NCBI GenBank assembly: GCA_017481065.1
Contig: JAFUPT010000020.1
Location: 1 to 6,264, forward strand
Reading direction: 5' to 3'
Origin: Clostridia bacterium
Lineage (GTDB): Bacteria > Bacillota_A > Clostridia > Christensenellales > Aristaeellaceae
DNA: 6,264 nucleotides
The position numbers were made by a program, and so were the translations under genes. Below are positions 1-6,006 of this stretch, piece by piece; positions within the stretch are counted from its first letter, which is position 1; every line of letters begins with the position of its first letter. The notes beneath the pieces are model-generated. The model did no database searches. It saw nothing but the letters and a program-made list of their open reading frames with translations, and was not told the DNA's origin.

Positions 1-515
1 CGGCCGTAGATCACATCATCAAAGCCCGCCTTGCCCTCGGTGGGGATGTTCTGGCGGATTACATAGGGCTCGCCTGCGGCCAGCTTGGCTTCCACCTCTT
101 CCTTGGAGAGATGCAGGCAGTGCTTGTCATATTTGAAGGTTTCGCCCTTGGCCTCGGCCTCGGCGCGGGCCTCGTCCAGGCGCTCCTTGGTGCAGAAGCA
201 ATAGTAAGCATGGCCGGATTCCACCAGCTGCTTGGCAAAGGGCATGTAAGTATCCTTGCGTTCAGACTGCACATAGGGGCCGCAGGGGCCGCCCACATCC
301 GGGCCTTCATCGTGGATCAAGCCGGCGGTCTTCAGGGAATTGTAAATCACCTCTACCGCGCCTTCCACTTCGCGCTCCTGGTCGGTATCCTCAATGCGCA
401 GGATGAACTTGCCGCCGGTGCGGCGTGCATACAGATAAGTATAAAGAGCAGTGCGCAGGTTGCCCAGGTGCATATAGCCAGTCGGGCTGGGCGCAAAGCG
501 GGTGCGTACTTCCAT
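1..515 (-). CDS. gltX: Glutamyl-tRNA synthetase, N-terminal part (runs off the left edge)
   Basis: Charges tRNA-Glu with glutamate in the cytoplasm; class I aminoacyl-tRNA synthetase. Seen: 171 codons of the N-terminal Rossmann catalytic domain. Residues 7-19 read [13 protein letters not shown], the GluRS form of the HIGH signature (H16-L-G-N), followed by RIEDTD at 40-45. C106-x-C108-x24-C133-x-H135 matches the spacing of the zinc-binding site known from E. coli GluRS, so this copy probably keeps the zinc. The KMSKS loop and the anticodon-binding domain lie beyond the window, so full length and discrimination against GlnRS cannot be checked. The start at 515 is supported by AAAGGAGTG at 522-530, a good ribosome site about 6 bases upstream, and by alignment of [13 protein letters not shown] with family N-termini. 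It lies downstream of galM on the same strand, separated by a 250-base gap filled by a hairpin repeat. I see no convincing promoter of its own. Confidence 0.97.
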   Translation of the reverse strand, partial: MEVRTRFAPSPTGYMHLGNLRTALYTYLYARRTGGKFILRIEDTDQEREVEGAVEVIYNSLKTAGLIHDEGPDVGGPCGPYVQSERKDTYMPFAKQLVESGHAYYCFCTKERLDEARAEAEAKGETFKYDKHCLHLSKEEVEAKLAAGEPYVIRQNIPTEGKAGFDDVIYG

Positions 516-562
516 GGGAAACACTCCTTTCGATTCGGGGAAGAAGAACGAGGGAAACGTTG

Positions 563-752
563 GGGGCTGCCAGCCCCATGCCCCTGGCCAAAGGGACAGT
601 GTCCCTTTGGAAACCCCAGTAAGGCACGCTGCGCGTGCCTGAAATAATATTATTTTGCAAATCGTGCCGCCTTCCGGCACGATTTGCATATGCATGGGAT
701 TCTCAAGGGTCAATGACCCTTGAGCGGGGTTCTTAGGGGCAGCGCCCCTAAG
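563..752 (+). repeat. Multi-hairpin intergenic element, copy 1
   Basis: Six perfect inverted repeats in a row between galM and gltX. A: arm GGGGCT, 563-568/572-577. B: arm CCAAAGGGACA, 588-598/600-610, 1-base loop. C: arm AGGCACGC, 622-629/633-640, loop TGC. An AT-rich core at 641-656. D: arm GCAAATCGTGCCG, 657-669/675-687. E: arm CTCAAGGGTCA, 702-712/714-724. F: arm CTTAGGGGC, 732-740/744-752, loop AGC. Linkers AAACCCC (after B), GCATGGGATT (before E) and CGGGGTT (before F) recur in the other copies. No real gene lies here. Read in the galM transcription direction the order is F to A. The first hairpin after the galM stop could block RNA 3' ends, but there is no T-run for a classic terminator. 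The element family is not one I can name. Confidence 0.85.
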
Positions 753-765
753 CGTCCCCCTCCAC

Positions 766-1839
766 TCAATCCTCTACCGTGTCAAATGCAAATACCGTGG
801 TGAAATCATACTTCTCGCCGGCGTAGAGCACGCTGTCGGGGAAGTTTTCATGGTTGATGGAATCGGGGGCATACTGGGTTTCCATGCAGAAGCCTTCGAA
901 GCGCTCATACTTGCGGCCGCAGGAGCCGGGGTTGATGCTTTCGAGGCAGCAGCCGGCATAGAGCTGCATGGCGGGCATATCGGTGAACACATCCATCATG
1001 CGGCCGCTGTTGGGGGCGGTGACGGAAGCGGCGAAGCGCAGGCCGGCTTCGAAATCATTGATATTGAAGTTGTGGTCCACGCCGTGGCCGGCCTTGAGCT
1101 GGTCGTTTTCTTCGGTCTGGGCGATCACATCGCCGAGGCGCACGCCCTCGCGGAAATCAAAGGGAGTGCCGGTCACATCGCGCATTTCGCCGGTGGGAAT
1201 CAGCTCTGCATCGCCCACGGTGAAGGTATCGGCGTTGATTTCGAAGGTATGGTCCAGCACGGTGCCGCTGCCCTCGCCCTCGAGGTTGAAGTAGGCATGG
1301 TTGGTCAGGTTGCACAGGGTATCCTTGTCGGAGACGGCCTCGTAGCGGATGATCAGCTCGTTTTCATCGGTCCAGGTGTAGGTCACCATCACCTTCAGGG
1401 TGCCGGGATAGCCTTCCTCGCCGTCCACGGAGATATACTTGAGCACCAGGCTGTCCTCGCAGATGCCTTCCACGGGGGTCACATCCCAGAACTTCTTGTT
1501 GAAGCCCACGTTGCCGCCGTGCAGGTGGTTCTTGCCGCCCTCATTCTTGGCGAGGTGCAGCTCCTGGCCCTCAACGGTGCATTCGCCCTTGGCGATGCGG
1601 TTGCCCACGCGGCCGATCAGCGCGCCGATATAGCCGCAGAGGGGCTCATAGCCGGATACATCCTTGTAGCCCAGCAGCACATTGCCCAGCTCGCCGTTCT
1701 TATCCGGCACATTGATTGCGCGCAGGATGCCGCCGTAGTTGGTGATCTCCACGGAAGCGCCCGCCACGTTGGTCAGGATATACAGGTCGGCCTCGCGGCC
1801 ATCGGGCAGGAAACCAAAGCTCTTCTTTACAATGCTCAT
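766..1839 (-). CDS. galM: Aldose 1-epimerase (galactose mutarotase)
   Basis: Interconverts alpha and beta anomers of galactose and other aldoses in the cytoplasm, feeding the Leloir pathway. The product is 357 residues, a usual length for the family. Seen: the [10 protein letters not shown] stretch at 76-85, NHLHGG at 104-109 (H105 or H107 is the substrate-binding histidine), [10 protein letters not shown] at 177-186 with H181 as the expected general acid, VDHNF at 254-258, and [13 protein letters not shown] at 317-329 with E320 as the expected general base. These match the His/His/Glu set known from Lactococcus GalM. The start at 1839 is chosen because AGGAGG at 1848-1853 sits 8 bases upstream. 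An in-frame ATG at 1908 would add 23 residues but lies in the promoter region. No other galactose gene is visible nearby, so its sugar cannot be fixed. The gene is read divergently from the TSCPD gene. Confidence 0.96.
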   Translation of the reverse strand: MSIVKKSFGFLPDGREADLYILTNVAGASVEITNYGGILRAINVPDKNGELGNVLLGYKDVSGYEPLCGYIGALIGRVGNRIAKGECTVEGQELHLAKNEGGKNHLHGGNVGFNKKFWDVTPVEGICEDSLVLKYISVDGEEGYPGTLKVMVTYTWTDENELIIRYEAVSDKDTLCNLTNHAYFNLEGEGSGTVLDHTFEINADTFTVGDAELIPTGEMRDVTGTPFDFREGVRLGDVIAQTEENDQLKAGHGVDHNFNINDFEAGLRFAASVTAPNSGRMMDVFTDMPAMQLYAGCCLESINPGSCGRKYERFEGFCMETQYAPDSINHENFPDSVLYAGEKYDFTTVFAFDTVED

Positions 1840-1879
1840 ATATGAAACCTCCTGAAAAGAATCGTTATTATCCATTCTT

Positions 1880-1908
1880 ATAATACAACCATTTGCCCGG
1901 AATTTCAA
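1880..1908 (-). promoter_or_regulatory. Sigma-70/SigA-type promoter for galM
   Basis: On the minus strand, TTGAAA (1903-1908) and TATTAT (1880-1885) are 17 bases apart, each one mismatch from consensus. Transcription would start near 1873, giving a leader of roughly 35 bases that includes the AGGAGG site of galM. This agrees with the 1839 start and argues against the longer reading frame from 1908. I see no palindrome overlapping it that would mark a repressor site. Confidence 0.72.
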
Positions 1909-1923
1909 GCCCCGGATGCATAC

Positions 1924-1952
1924 TTGACTTTGCTTTGCCGGGAAAGTATAAT
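1924..1952 (+). promoter_or_regulatory. Sigma-70/SigA-type promoter for the TSCPD gene
   Basis: TTGACT (1924-1929) and a perfect TATAAT (1947-1952) are 17 bases apart. Transcription would begin near 1959, about 33 bases before the ATG at 1992. The -35 box lies only 15 bases from the -35 box of the galM promoter, so the two point away from each other without overlapping. This is one of the strongest promoter matches in the window. An in-frame ATG at 1893 lies upstream of it and so is unlikely to be used. Confidence 0.82.
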
Positions 1953-1991
1953 AGTAGCATATTATACGGTATTTTGGGAGGATTCCGACCT

Positions 1992-2243
1992 ATGTATGCA
2001 TACAAAACCCGCGGCACCTGCTCCCAGCAGATCCTGATCGACGCGGAAGGCGATACCATCAACAGCGTGCAGTTCATCGGCGGCTGCACCGGCAATACCC
2101 AGGGCGTGGCCCGGCTCGCAGCAGGCCGCAAGATTGAAGAAGTGATTTCCCTCTGCAAGGGCATCCAGTGCCGCGCAGGCACCTCCTGCCCCGACCAGCT
2201 CGCCACCGCGCTGGAAAAGATGCTGAAGGAGCGCGGGGAATAA
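1992..2243 (+). CDS. Small TSCPD-domain protein (TIGR03905-like)
   Basis: An 83-residue cytoplasmic protein consisting almost entirely of one TSCPD domain, named for the TSCPD motif seen here at residues 64-68. Five cysteines are visible: C10 (RGTCSQ), C32 (GGCTGN), C55, C60 and C66. A GGCTGN turn followed by a cysteine-rich C-terminus is typical of the stand-alone family that I recall as TIGR03905. The same domain occurs at the C-terminus of adenosylcobalamin-dependent ribonucleotide reductases. The stand-alone proteins have no established function; the conserved cysteines suggest metal or redox chemistry, which is inference. The start at 1992 is set by GGGAGG at 1976-1981 and by the promoter at 1924-1952. 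It is probably transcribed alone, since a multi-hairpin repeat begins 9 bases after the stop. There are no membrane segments. Confidence 0.9.
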   Translation: MYAYKTRGTCSQQILIDAEGDTINSVQFIGGCTGNTQGVARLAAGRKIEEVISLCKGIQCRAGTSCPDQLATALEKMLKERGE

Positions 2244-2251
2244 GGTAGGCG

Positions 2252-2483
2252 CTTAGGGGACTCCGTCCCCTAAGAACCCCTGCTTAAGGCTCCGCCTTAA
2301 GAATCCGCCAGGGGAAATGATTTCCCCTGGACCCCTCTGCATTGCGCTGCTGCGCAGCGCAGAATAATAATTATATTTCCCAGCACTGCGCAGCAGTGCT
2401 TTACCGGGGTTTCCAAAGGGAATCATTCCCTTTGGCAGGGTGCAGGGACAGCGTCCCTGCCGGGGTCTGGGGCAGCGCCCCAG
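2252..2483 (-). repeat. Multi-hairpin intergenic element, copy 2 (inverted and longest)
   Basis: Eight perfect inverted repeats, running in the opposite orientation to copies 1 and 3. From left: F arm CTTAGGGGAC 2252-2261/2265-2274; E arm CTTAAGGC 2283-2290/2294-2301; an extra hairpin, arm CCAGGGGAAAT, 2308-2318/2320-2330; D-position hairpin, arm TGCGCTGC, 2343-2350/2354-2361; an AT-rich core 2362-2380; C arm AGCACTGC 2382-2389/2393-2400; B arm CCAAAGGGAAT 2413-2423/2425-2435; then two A-type hairpins, arms GCAGGGAC (2442-2449/2453-2460) and CTGGGGC (2467-2473/2477-2483). On the minus strand the linkers AAACCCC and CGGATT match the other copies. It fills the 284-base gap between the TSCPD gene and the membrane-protein gene, and that gap holds no real gene. 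As with copy 1, a transcript from the upstream gene meets F first. Confidence 0.85.
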
Positions 2484-2527
2484 CGCAACCCCTACGTTCC
2501 CCCCCTCCACTCGAAAGGAAGATACCC

Positions 2528-3127
2528 ATGAGCGAACGCAAAAAAACGGCGTATACCCCGAATATGGAAACGCCCACAGCCAAGAAAAAGAGCAGCCGCG
2601 GCACGCTGGGCCTGGTGCTGAGCTTCCTGCTGCCGCCCATCGGCATCGCGTTTCTATGGCGGCGGGGCGTATTCCGCACCCGGGGCAGGCTGCTGATCAC
2701 GGCGATTGCCACGCTGGAGATGGCGCTGGTGATCTCCTTCCTGCTGCCCACATCGGAGATTACAACGGTTTCGCCCATGCCGGTGGCCCCGGTATCGGCC
2801 ACTGTGGCGCCGAACGACGGCGTGGTCACCGCCCTCTCCAATATGGACCAGCTGCTTGCGGAGAAGCAGGCCGCCGAGGCCGCGCTGAACGGCACGCCCG
2901 AGCCCGAAAACGAGGACGCCGCCGCCATCGCCCAGCACAATGCCCAGCAGCAGGCGATCCTGCAGACCTATGTATATTCGGTGTTCAACAATGCCAAGCT
3001 CTATCATTCCAAGCAGGAATGCGAAACCCAGACCAACCGCCGCACCCTCACCGTGCAGGAGGCCATGAACGAAGGCATGGGCGCATGCCCAAACTGCGAT
3101 CCGCCGGTGTTCTCCGGCTTCCAATAA
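2528..3127 (+). CDS. Membrane protein with C-terminal His/Cys (YH-C-CPNC) domain
   Basis: A 199-residue protein of unknown function. Seen: a basic N-terminus (KKK at 19-21), a hydrophobic segment at 26-44 broken by P36-P37, a basic loop at 45-54 (RRG, RTRGR), a second hydrophobic segment at 55-73, and a Pro/Thr/Val/Ala-rich linker at 74-97. An Ala/Glu/Gln-rich helical stretch spans about 100-147. The C-terminal domain at 148-192 reads VYSVFNNAKLYH, a Cys, then LTVQEAMNEGMGACPNC. H160, C165, C187 and C190 look like a metal site. This resembles a small module common at the ends of secreted or surface Firmicute proteins (pattern Y-H-x-x-x-C, then tl-x-x-A-x-x-x-G, then C-P-x-C). The Pro-broken first segment may be a hairpin, which would place the tail outside the cell; this is inference. 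The start at 2528 follows AAAGGAAG at 2514-2521. An upstream in-frame ATG at 2342 would translate the hairpin repeat and is rejected. Confidence 0.85.
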   Translation: MSERKKTAYTPNMETPTAKKKSSRGTLGLVLSFLLPPIGIAFLWRRGVFRTRGRLLITAIATLEMALVISFLLPTSEITTVSPMPVAPVSATVAPNDGVVTALSNMDQLLAEKQAAEAALNGTPEPENEDAAAIAQHNAQQQAILQTYVYSVFNNAKLYHSKQECETQTNRRTLTVQEAMNEGMGACPNCDPPVFSGFQ

Positions 3128-3145
3128 GCGGGTTTTGCGGCAAAT

Positions 3146-3190
3146 ATTTGTCAGAAATCCCTGCTTTTGGAATTTGACAGTATTTGTCTA
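3146..3190 (+). repeat. Three short direct repeats, ATTTGWCWR
   Basis: ATTTGTCAG (3146-3154), ATTTGACAG (3172-3180) and ATTTGTCTA (3182-3190) recur in the gap after the membrane-protein gene, just upstream of the promoter for the next gene. They could be binding sites for a regulator, or chance in AT-rich DNA. The middle copy includes TTGACA (3174-3179), which pairs with CATAAT (3199-3204) only at a long 19-base spacing. Confidence 0.3.
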
Positions 3191-3211
3191 ACTAAAGTCA
3201 TAATAATATTC

Positions 3212-3240
3212 TTGACCTTCACATAGAACCATTTTATCAT
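3212..3240 (+). promoter_or_regulatory. Promoter for the zinc-ribbon/peptidoglycan-binding gene
   Basis: TTGACC (3212-3217) and TATCAT (3235-3240) are 17 bases apart, each one mismatch from consensus. Transcription would start near 3247, leaving a leader of about 100 bases before the ATG at 3346. The leader holds a second palindrome with arm GTTTTTATG (3263-3271/3274-3282). The left arm of the 3220-3263 inverted repeat fills most of the spacer, so this promoter could be controlled by whatever binds or folds there. A weaker alternative is TTGACA (3174-3179) with CATAAT (3199-3204). Confidence 0.6.
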
Positions 3241-3268
3241 GTAAAGTAGAATGGTTCTATGTGTTTTT
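3220..3268 (+). terminator. Inverted repeat plus T-run: terminator or operator
   Basis: A perfect 14-base inverted repeat, arm CACATAGAACCATT at 3220-3233 and its complement at 3250-3263, with a 16-base loop and a TTTTT run at 3264-3268. As RNA this is an intrinsic terminator for read-through from the 2528-3127 gene, although the stop lies about 90 bases upstream and the stem is AT-rich. A transcript starting near 3247 would carry only the right arm and so would escape it. Alternatively the arms flank the -10 box and could be a repressor site. The sequence does not decide between these. Confidence 0.5.
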
Positions 3269-3345
3269 ATGTCCATAAAAACAGCGGAAAAAAGTGGGCG
3301 GCCGGCGATAAAAAACGGCGCCCGCGACCAAGAGGAGGACATCGC

Positions 3346-4986
3346 ATGTTTTGCTCGAAATGCGGAAAAACGATTCGCCCCGCCGATGAAGTATGCCCGA
3401 GCTGTCAGGCCCCCATCGGCGATAACCGCTTCGGCGGCATCCCGTATACTTCCGCGCAGTTCACGATCGCACCCGGCCAGGAAATTCCCAACCACGATTA
3501 TGCGCCGGTGAATGCCTATACCCGCACCACCTATACCAGCATGGATGAAGCCGCGCAGGATCTGGGCGATGCGGATACCCGCACCACCTACCGCCCCATC
3601 TATGATGGCGGCGAATCCACCGAGGATGTGCGCCGCAGCATGCGTGCCGCCATGAATCCCGAGCCGGAGGAGGAAGAGGAAGCCCCCGCAGTGGAGGAAT
3701 CCCCCATCTTCGCCCCCGTGGAGCCGCTCTCCCAGGCAGCCCAGGATACTCTGGACGCGCTGGACAGCGATCTTGCGCCCGAGGAGACCATCGACCGCAG
3801 CATGTTCAAGGCCCAGCCCATCCAGTCCACGGGCCGCGCGGGCATCTCCCGGGATGTGAGCGAATACATCCGCAAGCTGGAGAGCGACCAGACCCGCAAA
3901 TCCACCGGCCGCCACCGCCGCGCCGCCGCGCCCGTATATGATGATTACCAGGAGCGCAGCGAGGATGATTATGCCGAGTCCTATGGCCAGGAATATTCCG
4001 ATGAATATGCCGAGAACCGCCGCTATGATGATGGCTATGAAGGCCCCTACGGCGAGGACGGCGCATTCGATGATATGGACGACGCCGATTTCGACGACCG
4101 CCGCTATTCCCGCTTTGCGCCCGGCCAGATCATCAAGATCGTGATCGCCATCGTGCTGGTTGCAGCCATCGTGGTGGGCGGCGTGATGTGGATCCGCTAT
4201 ATCCGCGGCAGCGGCAGCTCCGCACCCATCGAGGGCGTTTCCGAAACCCTGTATGAAGAGGGCATCACCCTGATCAAGGCCCACGCCGATTCCGCATATG
4301 TAAATGAACTCGTGGCCCTCTATGAGGAAGGCGAGAGCATCCTGCCGGTCTATACCCGCCTCGAATCGGATAAGACCGCCATCTCCGCCCTGCTGCCCGA
4401 GGAGCCCGCAGCCAACGACCAGACCTTCATCTCCGCGCTGCAGGCCATCCACGATAACATCTCCAGCGCCATCACCATGGACGCCATGGCCACCGGCTCC
4501 GCAGACGCCAACGCCTCCGCCAAGTCCGAGGCCAACTGGCAGATCATCGCCAACAGCATCACCCAGCTGGAGAGCGTGACCAGCGCTGCCGAGCTCACCG
4601 CCATCATCAACGGCCAGAAGATCACCGTGCAGGCGGAAACCCCCGCCCCCACGGCCACCCCGGTTGTTTACAACCCGCTCCAGAAGGGCGATAAGAACGA
4701 CGCCGTTCTCCAGCTGCAGGAGCGCCTCTACCGCCTGGGCTACCTGAATGACGACCGCGACGGCGCATTCGGCGGCAAGACCCAGACCGCGCTCAAGCAG
4801 TTCCAGGAGCGCGCCGGCCTCGAAGCCACCGGCATCGCCGACAGCGCCACCCAGACCCTGCTCTTCTCCGATAGCGCGCCCTATGCCGCTGGCGTGGCTT
4901 CCCCCACTCCCTCCGCGCAGGCCACCCCTGAACCCCAGGTGATCGAGCCCGTGGGCGATGTGCAGGCCAACCCGGTGGTAAACTAA
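3346..4986 (+). CDS. Zinc-ribbon, single-pass membrane protein with peptidoglycan-binding domain
   Basis: A 546-residue protein with no characterised homologue I can name. Domains in order: an N-terminal zinc ribbon with C3-x2-C6 and C17-x2-C20 (MFCSKCGK, then VCPSC); a long, probably disordered region at about 25-258, acidic at 105-118 (a run of Glu) and rich in Asp/Glu/Tyr at 198-255; one membrane helix at 262-286; an Ala-rich helical region at 295-428; a Pro/Thr linker at 430-440; a PG_binding_1-type domain at about 443-507 (LQKGDKNDAVLQLQERL, LGYL, DGAFGGKTQTALKQFQ); and a Pro-rich tail. Expected topology has the zinc ribbon inside and the peptidoglycan-binding domain outside, linking cytoplasm to wall; this is inference. 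No catalytic domain is seen. The start at 3346 is set by AGGAGG at 3333-3338; the ORF opens at 3259, but that ATG lies on the terminator stem. The HAD gene follows 71 bases after the stop, with a hairpin between them. Confidence 0.9.
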   Translation: MFCSKCGKTIRPADEVCPSCQAPIGDNRFGGIPYTSAQFTIAPGQEIPNHDYAPVNAYTRTTYTSMDEAAQDLGDADTRTTYRPIYDGGESTEDVRRSMRAAMNPEPEEEEEAPAVEESPIFAPVEPLSQAAQDTLDALDSDLAPEETIDRSMFKAQPIQSTGRAGISRDVSEYIRKLESDQTRKSTGRHRRAAAPVYDDYQERSEDDYAESYGQEYSDEYAENRRYDDGYEGPYGEDGAFDDMDDADFDDRRYSRFAPGQIIKIVIAIVLVAAIVVGGVMWIRYIRGSGSSAPIEGVSETLYEEGITLIKAHADSAYVNELVALYEEGESILPVYTRLESDKTAISALLPEEPAANDQTFISALQAIHDNISSAITMDAMATGSADANASAKSEANWQIIANSITQLESVTSAAELTAIINGQKITVQAETPAPTATPVVYNPLQKGDKNDAVLQLQERLYRLGYLNDDRDGAFGGKTQTALKQFQERAGLEATGIADSATQTLLFSDSAPYAAGVASPTPSAQATPEPQVIEPVGDVQANPVVN

Positions 4987-5007
4987 GTTCATTTTCCCGA
5001 CCCGATT

Positions 5008-5036
5008 GAGCGATCTTCATCTGAAGATCGCTCTTT
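5008..5036 (+). terminator. Hairpin between the peptidoglycan-binding and HAD genes
   Basis: A perfect 12-base stem, arm GAGCGATCTTCA at 5008-5019 and its complement at 5022-5033, followed by only TTT. In RNA the two-base loop would open to four or more. It sits 21 bases after the stop and ends just before the HAD ribosome site. The short T-run makes it a weak terminator, perhaps an attenuator that lowers HAD expression, since I see no clear promoter of its own for the HAD gene. Confidence 0.5.
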
Positions 5037-5057
5037 CCAGCACTGGAGGCGAAAACC

Positions 5058-5969
5058 ATGGCCAGACCCATCGTTGCATTGATCTATGATTTCGATCATA
5101 CTCTCTCCCCCAAGGATATGCAGGAATACACCTTCCTGCCCGATATGAATATCGAACCCAGCGATTTCTGGGGCGCATGCGGCGAATTCACCCGAAAAAA
5201 CCAAATGGATGGCGTGCTCACCTATCTTTACCTGATGCAGCACATGGCCAAGGGCAATATGCGCCTCACCCGGGATACCCTGCGCCAGCTTGGCAAGAAG
5301 GTGGAATTCTTCCCCGGCGTGGAGGATTGGTTCTCCCGCATCCGCAAAATCGGCGATTCCCTGGATGTGGATGTGGAGCACTACATCATCTCCTCCGGCC
5401 AGACCGAAATCATCGAAGGCAGCCGCATCGGCCATGAATTCAAGGCCATATTCGCCGCATCCTTCTATTATGATGAAAGCGGCCTGCCCGTGTGGCCCTG
5501 CTCGGCAGTAAATTACACCAGCAAAACCCAGTATCTCTTCCGCATCAACAAGGGCATCCTGGACGTGACCAACGATAAGGACCTCAACGCCTTCACCCCC
5601 GAATACATGCGCCGCATCCCCTTCTCCAACATGATCTACATCGCCGATGGGCTCACCGATGTGCCCTGCATGAAGATGACCAAGCAGAAGGGCGGCTTCG
5701 CCATCGCCGTGCATGAGCCCGGCAAAACCGAGCTCGCCGACGACCTGCTGCTCCAGGGCCGCGCCGATTTCTCCGTGGAAACCGATTATTCCGCCGGCAG
5801 TGATATGGAAAATATCGTCACCATGCTCATGCGCCGCATCCGCACCTCCCATGATGTTTCCATGGAACATGCCCTGCAGGTGCAGCGCGCCCATTCCCGC
5901 CGCGGCCTCTCCGTGCCGCTGGATATCCCCATGCGCGGCGGCATCGACGGCCAGGGGGACGTGGAGTGA
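5058..5969 (+). CDS. HAD-superfamily hydrolase (probable phosphatase)
   Basis: A 303-residue cytoplasmic protein; the substrate is unknown. Haloacid-dehalogenase signatures are visible in order. Motif I is D11-F-D13-H-T15 (IYDFDHTLSP), giving the nucleophile D11 and acid/base D13. Motif II is IISSG at 110-114, with S112 or S113. A lysine at K156 or K165 (TSKTQYLFRINKG) would serve as motif III. Motif IV is IADGLTDVPCMK at 195-206, with D197 and D201 as expected Mg2+ ligands. Motif IV has Ala at 196 where many relatives have Gly. A helical insert at about 20-95 between motifs I and II fits a C1-type cap. The last 30 or so residues are basic and low in conserved features. The start at 5058 follows TGGAGG at 5044-5049. 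It is likely co-transcribed with the preceding gene, or attenuated by the hairpin between them. Its last 48 coding bases recur inverted at the right edge of the window. Confidence 0.9.
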   Translation: MARPIVALIYDFDHTLSPKDMQEYTFLPDMNIEPSDFWGACGEFTRKNQMDGVLTYLYLMQHMAKGNMRLTRDTLRQLGKKVEFFPGVEDWFSRIRKIGDSLDVDVEHYIISSGQTEIIEGSRIGHEFKAIFAASFYYDESGLPVWPCSAVNYTSKTQYLFRINKGILDVTNDKDLNAFTPEYMRRIPFSNMIYIADGLTDVPCMKMTKQKGGFAIAVHEPGKTELADDLLLQGRADFSVETDYSAGSDMENIVTMLMRRIRTSHDVSMEHALQVQRAHSRRGLSVPLDIPMRGGIDGQGDVE

Positions 5970-5975
5970 CGGGGA

Positions 5976-6002
5976 AACGGTTTGGGGGGAACGGTTAGGG
6001 GG
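5976..6002 (+). repeat. Two-unit tandem repeat just after the HAD stop
   Basis: AACGGTTTGGGGGG (5976-5989) is followed by AACGGTTAGGGGG (5990-6002), and the next bases, AACGC, begin as if for a third unit. The matching right arm of the long inverted repeat holds only one unit, so the extra one is a probable replication-slippage gain or loss. Confidence 0.75.
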
Positions 6003-6006
6003 AACG

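Noticed and set aside
563..752. CRISPR array or integron attC-type sites
   Set aside because: The units are different palindromes rather than identical spaced repeats, there are no spacers of uniform length, and no cas or integrase gene is present.
732..752. Classic intrinsic terminator after galM
   Set aside because: A strong stem is present, but no T-run follows it on the minus strand, so I treat it only as part of the repeat element.
850..1845. 331-codon open frame on the plus strand
   Set aside because: It is fully antisense to galM, which has clear catalytic motifs, and its own product is unstructured Ala/Gly/His-rich sequence.
1840..1908. Longer galM start at 1908
   Set aside because: The extra 23 codons overlap the galM promoter boxes (1880-1908), and the start at 1839 has an AGGAGG site at ideal spacing.
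1893..1991. Longer TSCPD-gene start at 1893
   Set aside because: This ATG lies upstream of the likely transcription start near 1959, and the extra residues do not fit the family.
2342..2527. Longer start at 2342 for the 2528-3127 membrane protein
   Set aside because: It would translate the hairpin element; the ATG at 2528 has its own ribosome site and gives a sensible basic N-terminus.
3151..4992. 613-codon open frame on the minus strand
   Set aside because: It is antisense to the zinc-ribbon/peptidoglycan-binding gene, has Gly/Ala/Ile/His-rich low-complexity composition, no family motif and no ribosome site. GC-rich codons on the real strand leave few stops on the other.
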